Notes under the pieces: generated by a model | The model's input: the letters and a program-made list of their open reading frames with translations, nothing else | Told to the model about the DNA's origin: nothing | Databases searched by the model: none | Program-made: the position numbers and the translations under genes | From: Chloroflexota bacterium | Lineage (GTDB): Bacteria; Chloroflexota; Dehalococcoidia; SAR202; UBA11138 | Assembly: GCA_022561955.1 (NCBI GenBank) | Contig: JADFQF010000054.1 | Location: 1-7,856 of the forward strand | Reading direction: 5' to 3' | DNA length: 7,856 nucleotides | Shown: positions 1 through 4,163 of the stretch, piece by piece | Layout: every line of letters starts with the position of its first letter | Position numbering within the stretch: the first letter of the stretch is position 1

Positions 1-546
1 CTCGCCGGAGCGGCAGGCGCGACGGCCGCGATATACGTAACCCTCTCACGCACGGGCAAGGCAGATATCGAGATGGCCTGCAACGGCGCACTGGCGGGCC
101 TGGTCGGCATAACCGCGCCCAGCGCATACGTCGACCCGTGGGCCGCCGTGGTCATAGGTCTCATAGCGGGCGGCATAATGATAGGGGGCGTCAGCTTCGT
201 CAAGAACATACTCAAGGTCGACGATCCCGTCGGCGCGGTGACCGTTCACGGCATATGCGGCGCCTGGGGCCTTCTGGCCGTCGCACTATTTGCCGCCGGC
301 AACAACGGCGTTTCCGGACTCGTAAAGGGTGATGCATCGCTCCTGGTCCCACAGATCGTCGGGATTCTCGTAGCGATCGCATGGGGATTCGGGACCGGCT
401 TCATCCTGTTCAAGGGCCTGGACCTGGCGATGGGCCTGAGGGTCTCGGAGGAAGAGGAGTTGGAGGGCCTGGACATGCCGGAGCATGGTGCGGTGGCATA
501 TCCGGAGCTTCAGGGCCTGGGCTCGACGCCCGGCACAGGTGATTAG
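1..546 (+). CDS. amt: Ammonium transporter, C-terminal part (5' truncated by window)
   Basis: This frame is open from the first base, giving 181 residues of an Amt/MEP/Rh-family ammonium channel; the N-terminal half lies outside the window. Family signatures are CNGALAGLVGITA (about residues 33-45) and DPVGAVTVHGICGAWG, whose histidine (codon 247-249) matches the second histidine of the conserved pore pair in Amt proteins. Hydrophobic stretches at about residues 33-45, 50-70, 77-99 and 113-145 fit the last membrane segments. The cytoplasmic tail begins near MGLRVSEEEELEGLDMPEHG, the usual conserved Amt tail. In characterised Amt proteins this tail takes part in gating and in PII (GlnB/GlnK) control, so a PII protein is expected in this genome, although none lies in the window. 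The tail ends in a short Gly/Pro-rich extension. The protein would supply ammonium to the synthetases encoded downstream. Family assignment is secure; the substrate is inferred from the family. Confidence 0.95.
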   Translation, partial: LAGAAGATAAIYVTLSRTGKADIEMACNGALAGLVGITAPSAYVDPWAAVVIGLIAGGIMIGGVSFVKNILKVDDPVGAVTVHGICGAWGLLAVALFAAGNNGVSGLVKGDASLLVPQIVGILVAIAWGFGTGFILFKGLDLAMGLRVSEEEELEGLDMPEHGAVAYPELQGLGSTPGTGD

Positions 547-558
547 GCCCGACTAATG

Positions 559-587
559 CGTCGGCTCCGCATATCGCTTCGCCGACG
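559..587 (+). repeat. Inverted repeat downstream of amt (CGTCGGC / GCCGACG)
   Basis: A perfect 7-bp inverted repeat (559-565 with 581-587) encloses a 15-nt loop, starting 13 nt after the amt stop. No T-run follows, so it is a poor intrinsic terminator. It may instead stabilise the amt mRNA 3' end or act in factor-dependent termination. Confidence 0.4.
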
Positions 588-590
588 ACG

Positions 591-600
591 TGAGGCCTCA
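591..600. repeat. Perfect 10-bp palindrome TGAGGCCTCA
   Basis: The ten bases read the same on both strands. The palindrome lies 4 nt after the amt-distal inverted repeat and about 45 bp upstream of the glnII -35 element. It could be an operator half-turn or part of a combined hairpin. A 10-bp palindrome can also occur by chance, so no function is assigned. Confidence 0.3.
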
Positions 601-645
601 TGGGAGCGACGCCCGGATGAGTAAAGTAGCTGGAAAATTGTTACG

Positions 646-675
646 TTGACACGCGGTTCCAATCCAGGCGAAAAT
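646..675 (+). promoter_or_regulatory. Predicted sigma70-type promoter of glnII
   Basis: A consensus -35 TTGACA (646-651), an 18-nt spacer and a partial -10 GAAAAT (670-675, 4 of 6 matches) predict a start near 682 and a leader of about 90 nt. A GTTAC pentamer (640-644) ends one base before the -35, the same placement as the GAAAC pentamer at the 2050 promoter. The weaker pair GTAAA (621-625) and GGAAA (632-636) is also 11 bp apart. These could be degenerate sites for the same nitrogen regulator, but the match is much poorer than at 2011-2048. Confidence 0.5.
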
Positions 676-759
676 CCATGTCGGAAAAGCAAGAGGAGCA
701 CGATTCGAGAGTTGTTTACTGTTTCACGCCCAGGGGGTCCTGTAGTCGAGGTAACGTCC

Positions 760-767
760 AAAGGAGG
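760..767 (+). promoter_or_regulatory. Shine-Dalgarno AAAGGAGG deciding a TTG start for glnII
   Basis: A near-perfect anti-16S complement ends 5 nt before TTG at 773. The ATG at 768-770 touches the Shine-Dalgarno and is in another frame, while the frame from TTG begins with the canonical GSII N-terminus (AFYKAEYIWIDG). TTG is therefore the start. Confidence 0.85.
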
Positions 768-772
768 ATGAG

Positions 773-1774
773 TTGGCATTTTACAAAGCAGAGTATATAT
801 GGATTGACGGCCAGCAACCCACCGCCAAGCTGCGCTCCAAAGGCAAGATCGTTCCCGTCGGGGAGGAGCCGCCGATATGGGCTTTCGATGGCTCCAGCAC
901 CAATCAGGCGACGGGCGAAAACTCCGACTGCGTCCTGAAGCCCGTCTTCGTGTGTCCGGACCCCGTTCGAGGCGGCGACAACAAGCTCGTCATGTGCGAG
1001 GTGTTGCTCACAGACATGACGCCCCATCCGTCCAACACGAGGGCAGCATGTGCCAAAACGGCGGAGAAATACGCCGACTTCGATACCTGGTTCGGCATCG
1101 AGCAAGAGTACACCTACTTTGACGGCTCAAAGCCCCTGGGCTGGCCTATTAACGGCTTCCCGGCTCCCCAGGGCGGCTACTACTGCGGTGTCGGCGTCGA
1201 TGAGGTCTTCGGTCGCGACATCGTAGAGGCGCATATGGATGCCTGTCTCGTCGCCGGTCTCAGCATCGCGGGCATCAACGCGGAGGTCATGCCCGCTCAG
1301 TGGGAGTTCCAGATTGGACCGGTGGGAACGCCTGCCGTGGCAGACCATCTCTGGCTGGCCCGCTGGCTGCTTTACCGCATCGGAGAGGACCACGGCGTAA
1401 GCGCCACACTCGACCCCAAGCCTGTCAGGGGCGACTGGAACGGCGCGGGCGCTCACACCAACTTCTCCACCAGGCAGATGCGAGAGAGCTACGAGCCGTG
1501 CATCGCGGCCGCTGAGGCCCTTGCCACCACGCACGAGCTGCACATCAAGAACTATGGCGACCGCATAGAAGAGCGCCTGACGGGCCAACACGAGACCTGC
1601 TCCTATCGTGAATACCGGTACGGCGTGCGAGACAGGGGCGCCTCCGTGCGTATTCCCTGGCAGGTCGCCCGCGACCAAAAAGGCTACATCGAAGACCGAA
1701 GGCCCAACGCCAACTGCGACCCTTACACCGTAACAAGGTTGATCCTCGAAACGGTCTGCGGCGCCGCTAGCTAA
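773..1774 (+). CDS. glnII: Glutamine synthetase type II (GSII, eukaryotic-type)
   Basis: This 333-residue protein makes glutamine from glutamate, ammonium and ATP in the cytoplasm. Its length is normal for GSII, and it is not related by close homology to the GSI encoded at 2800. Visible blocks are the N-terminal beta-grasp region with WAFDGSSTNQATGENSD (36-52); the metal-binding glutamates in FGIEQEYTYF (107-116); NAEVMPAQWEFQIGP (169-183), which carries further metal and substrate ligands; GDWNGAGAHTNFST (220-233), the ATP/glutamate loop; and YREYRYGVRDRGASVRIP to RRPNANCDPY (278-318). All catalytic blocks are intact. Translation starts at TTG behind a strong Shine-Dalgarno. The gene has its own predicted promoter (646-675) and an intrinsic terminator (1819-1847), so it looks monocistronic. 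In rhizobia and Streptomyces, GSII accompanies a GSI and is nitrogen-regulated; the same is likely here but is not shown. Confidence 0.97.
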   Translation: MAFYKAEYIWIDGQQPTAKLRSKGKIVPVGEEPPIWAFDGSSTNQATGENSDCVLKPVFVCPDPVRGGDNKLVMCEVLLTDMTPHPSNTRAACAKTAEKYADFDTWFGIEQEYTYFDGSKPLGWPINGFPAPQGGYYCGVGVDEVFGRDIVEAHMDACLVAGLSIAGINAEVMPAQWEFQIGPVGTPAVADHLWLARWLLYRIGEDHGVSATLDPKPVRGDWNGAGAHTNFSTRQMRESYEPCIAAAEALATTHELHIKNYGDRIEERLTGQHETCSYREYRYGVRDRGASVRIPWQVARDQKGYIEDRRPNANCDPYTVTRLILETVCGAAS

Positions 1775-1818
1775 CCGGTCGACAGCTCCCCTACGCCTCC
1801 GACAGGTATTAGTCGAAT

Positions 1819-1847
1819 GGGCCACTGCAACCAGGCAGCGGCCCTTT
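1819..1847 (+). terminator. Intrinsic terminator after glnII
   Basis: The stem pairs GGGCC-A-CTGC (1819-1828) with GCAG-C-GGCCC (1835-1844), with a single A/C mismatch and a 6-nt loop AACCAG. It is followed by TTT, CG and more T-rich sequence. The T-run is short but the hairpin is strong. It lies 45 nt past the glnII stop and should end that transcript, leaving the microprotein and glnA to their own promoters. Confidence 0.75.
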
Positions 1848-2010
1848 CGTATTCCCATCAGGCACCCACGGCCTCGGTCTGGATGGGCGGACTCGTCCTC
1901 TAACGGCGTCGTAAGCCATTTCAACCGACGGGCCATGGAGATTTGCCGAAGCCTTCTTCCGTGAACAACGAGTGTGGCGTTGTTTCGAGGGCCGTTACCA
2001 GGGGCCGCAT
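1848..2010. other. Intergenic stretch after the glnII terminator, no gene seen
   Basis: Between the glnII terminator and the pentamer array at 2011 only trivial reading frames occur, such as 6- and 9-codon ATG frames without ribosome sites. A long frame on the opposite strand through this region is antisense to glnII and lacks family features. No repeat or RNA fold stands out. Confidence 0.5.
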
Positions 2011-2048
2011 GTAACAAAAAGTTAACAATTAGGAAATACGCGGGAAAC
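2011..2048 (+). promoter_or_regulatory. GlnR-like binding box: four pentamers at 11-bp spacing
   Basis: Four pentamers are each separated by exactly 6 nt: GTAAC (2011-2015), TTAAC (2022-2026), GAAAT (2033-2037) and GAAAC (2044-2048). The actinobacterial GlnR consensus is, from memory, gTnAC-n6-GaAAC repeated as a-b-a-b sites. The outer two pentamers match it well and the inner two are degenerate. The 11-bp step places all units on one face of the helix, as expected for OmpR/PhoB-family dimers binding in tandem. The last unit ends one base before the -35 of the next promoter, a position suited to activation by contact with sigma region 4. The identity of the regulator is inferred; another OmpR-family protein such as PhoP could use this geometry. 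Confidence 0.6.
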
Positions 2049-2049
2049 A

Positions 2050-2078
2050 TTGACAGTCCAGAATGTCGAATGTAGAAA
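2050..2078 (+). promoter_or_regulatory. Predicted promoter of the 33-aa ORF
   Basis: A perfect -35 TTGACA (2050-2055), a 17-nt spacer and a -10 TAGAAA (2073-2078, 4 of 6) predict a start near 2085. That gives a leader of about 54 nt before the microprotein ATG. The weak -10 beside upstream activator-like boxes fits an activated promoter. Confidence 0.55.
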
Positions 2079-2121
2079 CAAAAAGGCGCAGGGCCCCGCC
2101 TGCGCTTGCCGGCAAAATCAC

Positions 2122-2126
2122 GGAGG
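2122..2126 (+). promoter_or_regulatory. Shine-Dalgarno GGAGG of the 33-aa ORF
   Basis: GGAGG lies 12 nt before the ATG at 2139, slightly long but within range. An in-frame TAG sits immediately before the ATG (2136-2138), so no longer N-terminus is possible. Confidence 0.55.
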
Positions 2127-2138
2127 TCAGAGGGATAG

Positions 2139-2240
2139 ATGGAGATCGAAGCGGTACTAGGCGCGGTTGCATTCATAGGGCTGTTCGCGATGTGGGTCGT
2201 GCTTCCCAGCCGCTTGAGGAAGAACCGCTCCAAGGAATAA
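2139..2240 (+). CDS. 33-aa single-pass membrane microprotein, unknown function
   Basis: The frame runs from ATG to TAA for 33 codons. The product begins with an acidic MEIE, has one hydrophobic helix at about residues 5-22 (contains AVAFIGLFAMWVVLP), and ends in a strongly basic tail at 24-33 (SRLRKNRSKE). By the positive-inside rule this predicts N-out/C-in insertion with no cleavable signal. Support for expression comes from its own promoter, a GGAGG site and an in-frame stop directly upstream, plus an intrinsic terminator downstream. I do not recognise the family; it does not look like KdpF, CydX or other small subunits I know. Flanked by the two glutamine synthetase genes and preceded by a GlnR-like box, it may modulate a membrane partner such as Amt, but that is a guess. 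A chance ORF remains possible, though the clean amphipathic-free helix plus basic anchor argues against it. Confidence 0.6.
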   Translation: MEIEAVLGAVAFIGLFAMWVVLPSRLRKNRSKE

Positions 2241-2255
2241 ACGGCTCTTTGATTG

Positions 2256-2269
2256 GCCCGATTCAGGGC
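2256..2269 (+). repeat. Small hairpin after the microprotein stop
   Basis: GCCC (2256-2259) and GGGC (2266-2269) pair across a 6-nt loop, 15 nt after the stop. No T-run follows, so it is not an intrinsic terminator. It may protect the 3' side of the short coding region. Confidence 0.3.
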
Positions 2270-2366
2270 ATCGGCAGTAAAGAAGCGGCACGGACCGCGT
2301 CAGCACCCAGAAGGTTGGCAAAAATAATCGACGATTTCACTTTAGACAGGGGATTCTTTGGCGACA

Positions 2367-2434
2367 GCCGAAGGCAAGAGGCAGATGAGATGAGGAAGCA
2401 TCCTCATCCTGAAAAAGTCTTCCTCCGCTTCGGC
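2367..2434 (+). ncRNA. Candidate structured RNA element (nested helices)
   Basis: Three helices nest without conflict: an outer perfect 7-bp helix GCCGAAG/CTTCGGC (2367-2373 with 2428-2434), a 4-bp helix GAGG/CCTC (2378-2381 with 2422-2425), and a perfect 8-bp apical hairpin GATGAGGA-AGCA-TCCTCATC (2389-2408). An intrinsic terminator follows at 2466-2508, so the element would form a structured 3' region or processed small RNA of the microprotein transcript. An alternative helix GAGGAAG/CTTCCTC (2392-2398 with 2419-2425) excludes the apical hairpin. It matches no riboswitch, SRP, RNase P, tmRNA or 6S signature that I recognise. No separate promoter is convincing upstream. Confidence 0.45.
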
Positions 2435-2465
2435 GTTTGAGACACTTAGAGGGCTAGTTAGAAAA

Positions 2466-2508
2466 GGGACGCCGCAGCTTGAGGAAGCAAGATAGCGGAG
2501 TCCTTTTT
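2466..2508 (+). terminator. Intrinsic terminator ending the microprotein/RNA transcript
   Basis: GGAC-G-CCGC (2467-2475) pairs with GCGG-A-GTCC (2495-2503), with one G/A mismatch. Inside it sits a smaller hairpin GCTT-GAGG-AAGC (2477-2488). A run of five T (2504-2508) and then GTTTC follow directly. Stem plus T-run makes this a strong candidate terminator on the + strand. It separates the 2050 promoter's transcript from glnA. Confidence 0.75.
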
Positions 2509-2617
2509 GTTTCTGTCGAAATTGAAGGGAGACCTACATAGGCAACATGAAGCGGCTACTCTATTTAAGAGCCCTTCCACGCCGATATAAACTACCGCAC
2601 GGCCCAGGAATGAATGT

Positions 2618-2646
2618 TTGACGCTTTTTTCACAAACTGCTATAGT
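2618..2646 (+). promoter_or_regulatory. Strong predicted promoter of glnA-gltB
   Basis: A -35 TTGACG (2618-2623), an exact 17-nt spacer and a -10 TATAGT (2641-2646, 5 of 6) predict a start near 2653 and a leader of about 147 nt. No GlnR-like 11-bp array precedes it, unlike the 2050 promoter, which suggests different control. Confidence 0.7.
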
Positions 2647-2669
2647 CGGTCAGAGCGCAGCCGACCGAC
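2645..2669. promoter_or_regulatory. Inverted repeat over the glnA -10/start site
   Basis: GTCGGTC (2645-2651) and GACCGAC (2663-2669) form a perfect 7-bp inverted repeat with an 11-nt gap, overlapping the last bases of the -10 and the predicted start. Placement suits a repressor operator. If transcription starts a little upstream of the prediction, it could instead form a 5' mRNA hairpin. Confidence 0.4.
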
Positions 2670-2799
2670 ACGGCGTCCAGTCGGAGGCAAATGAGGCGTT
2701 TCAGGAGTCTCGCGCGCCCCTCTTCGCCACACCCGATAGCTGTCCTCTATTTTTCGAACGGCAATATCTGTGTAGCAAGGTAATCTCGAAGCGGATGTC

Positions 2800-4137
2800 A
2801 TGTTAGCCCGAGACCCGGAAGCAATCGAATTCGTCCTACACGAAGCGCGGGAGAACGACGTCAAGTTCATCCGTCTGTGGTTCGCCGACATTCTCGGGAA
2901 ACTTAAGGGCTTCGCCATAACAGTCGAAGAGCTGGAGGGCGCGCTGACCCGAGGCATGGGGTTCGACGGCTCAGCGATAGAGGGCTTCGTGAGGTCGGAC
3001 GAGCGCGACCTGTACGCCCTCCCCGACCCTAACACCTTCAGCATTCTGCCCTGGAGACCGCGCACTAACGCCGTCGCCAGAATGTTCTGCGACATCATTA
3101 CGCCGGACGACGAGCCCTTCGAGGGCGACCCCAGGGCGGTGCTCAGGCGCAACCTGAAGCGCGCTTCAAAGCTTGGCTACACCTACTACGTCGCGCCGGA
3201 GATGGAGTACTTCTACTTCGAGGACGCCCAGGGCACGAAACCTCTGGACCAGGGCAGCTACTTTGACCAGGACGCCACGGACCTTGCCACGGACCTTAGA
3301 CGCGAAACGGTGCTCATGCTGGAGGAGCTTGGCATACCGGTGGAGTCCAGCCATCATGAGGTGGCGCCAAGCCAGCATGAGATCGACCTGAGGCACACCG
3401 ACGCCCTGACCATGGCGGACACCGTTATGACTTACCGGCTGGTGGTAAAAGAGGTGGCGCGACAGCACGGCTACTTTGCATCGTTCATGCCCAAGCCGGA
3501 CCCCGAAATCAACGGGAACGGCATGCATACGCACCAGTCGCTCTTCAAGGGCGACAGCAACGCTTTCTATGACGCCGACGATGCCTATCACCTGTCGGGG
3601 GTGGCAAAATACTTTATCTCGGGCCTCATGCGTCACGCCAGAGAGATAACGGCCGTCACGAACCAGTGGGTCAACTCGTACAAGAGGCTCGTCCCCAGAT
3701 TTGAAGCGCCGACCTACGTGTCGTGGGCGATGGTCAACCGGTCGGACCTCATTCGCGTGCCCGCCTACAAGCCCGGGCGCGAGGCATCTCGAAGAATCGA
3801 ATACAGGGCGCCCGATCCCGCCTGCAATCCCTACCTCGCCTTCAGCGTGATGCTGGCCGCGGGCCTGCAGGGAATCGAGCAGAAATACGAGCTCCCGCCT
3901 CCCGTTGAAGAGAACGTCCACCAGATGAGCCCGGAGGAGAGGGATTCGCAGGGAATCGAGGCTCTCCCCCGCAATCTCTGGGAGGCCATACAGGTTGCCG
4001 AGGACAGCAAGCTTGTGCGGCAGGCGCTGGGAGACGAGGTCTTTGGGAGCTTTATCGAGAATAAGAAGATCGAGTGGGAAAGCTACCACTCCCATGTCGG
4101 AAATTTTGAGATACGCCGCTATCTCCCTGTGCTTTAG
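2800..4137 (+). CDS. glnA: Glutamine synthetase type I, GSI-alpha subtype
   Basis: The 445-residue protein makes glutamine from glutamate, ammonium and ATP as a dodecamer. Blocks in order are the beta-grasp MGFDGSAIEGFVRSDERD (53-70), metal ligands in APEMEYFYF (132-140), HHEVAPSQHEID (185-196), the ATP/glutamate loop KPDPEINGNGMHTHQSLF (232-249), the Glu-flap VPRFEAPTYVSW (298-309) and RIEYRAPDPACNPYLAF (332-348). The 25-residue insertion of GSI-beta after the first metal block is absent. The segment aligned with the adenylylation site reads ENVHQMSPEE (371-380), with His374 where the modified tyrosine sits, so adenylylation is not expected. Arg65 matches the arginine linked to glutamine feedback inhibition in Bacillus GlnA. 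An in-frame TAG at 2773 with no start codon between fixes the ATG at 2800; the ribosome site is weak (GCGGA, 2791-2795). gltB follows after 26 nt. Confidence 0.97.
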   Translation: MLARDPEAIEFVLHEARENDVKFIRLWFADILGKLKGFAITVEELEGALTRGMGFDGSAIEGFVRSDERDLYALPDPNTFSILPWRPRTNAVARMFCDIITPDDEPFEGDPRAVLRRNLKRASKLGYTYYVAPEMEYFYFEDAQGTKPLDQGSYFDQDATDLATDLRRETVLMLEELGIPVESSHHEVAPSQHEIDLRHTDALTMADTVMTYRLVVKEVARQHGYFASFMPKPDPEINGNGMHTHQSLFKGDSNAFYDADDAYHLSGVAKYFISGLMRHAREITAVTNQWVNSYKRLVPRFEAPTYVSWAMVNRSDLIRVPAYKPGREASRRIEYRAPDPACNPYLAFSVMLAAGLQGIEQKYELPPPVEENVHQMSPEERDSQGIEALPRNLWEAIQVAEDSKLVRQALGDEVFGSFIENKKIEWESYHSHVGNFEIRRYLPVL

Positions 4138-4163
4138 TTTAAGCGTTCTAACGGGACAGAGTC

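Larger units (their letters stand above)
2241..2617. other. Non-coding interval between the microprotein and the glnA promoter
   Basis: No convincing gene lies here. The interval holds the small hairpin at 2256, an 11-nt imperfect-free palindrome AATCG-A-CGATT around 2331, the nested RNA helices at 2367-2434 and the terminator ending at 2508. From 2514 to 2617 the sequence is AT-richer. It contains a doubtful 24-codon ATG frame (2547-2621) whose nearest purine-rich tract lies 15 nt away and whose 3' end overlaps the glnA -35 element. Confidence 0.5.

Noticed and set aside
678..938. 86-codon + strand frame overlapping the glnII start
   Set aside because: It begins at the predicted transcription start, has no Shine-Dalgarno and overlaps the secure GSII frame.
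1127..2233. 368-codon open frame on the - strand
   Set aside because: It lies antisense to most of glnII and runs on into the intergenic region. The product is Arg/Ala-rich with no family motif, and the + strand frame is an unmistakable GSII. It is a by-product of GC-rich codon bias.
2063..2440. 125-codon + strand frame through the intergenic region
   Set aside because: It starts upstream of the predicted transcript start and lacks a ribosome site. It overlaps the better supported 33-aa ORF in another frame and encodes low-complexity basic sequence. Its second half coincides with the RNA helices.
2547..2621. 24-codon frame in the glnA upstream region
   Set aside because: The nearest purine-rich tract is 15 nt upstream and the frame has no membrane or domain signature. 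Its end overlaps the glnA -35. It is too weak to list as a gene.
2735..2756. Possible attenuator in the glnA leader (ATAG/CTAT stem then T-run)
   Set aside because: The stem is only 4 bp (2736-2739 with 2747-2750) before five T. It is too weak for an intrinsic terminator, and I see no antiterminator partner.
1775..2800. CRISPR array, IS element or attachment site in the long intergenic region
   Set aside because: I found no regularly spaced repeats, no terminal inverted repeats with a transposase frame, and no tRNA-like sequence.
2618..2806. 62-codon + strand frame before glnA
   Set aside because: Its start lies inside the -35 element of the glnA promoter, so the main transcript would not contain it. 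There is no ribosome site and no recognisable product.
3166..4095. 309-codon open frame on the - strand
   Set aside because: Fully antisense to glnA, with no recognisable domain; it mirrors the codon structure of the GSI gene.
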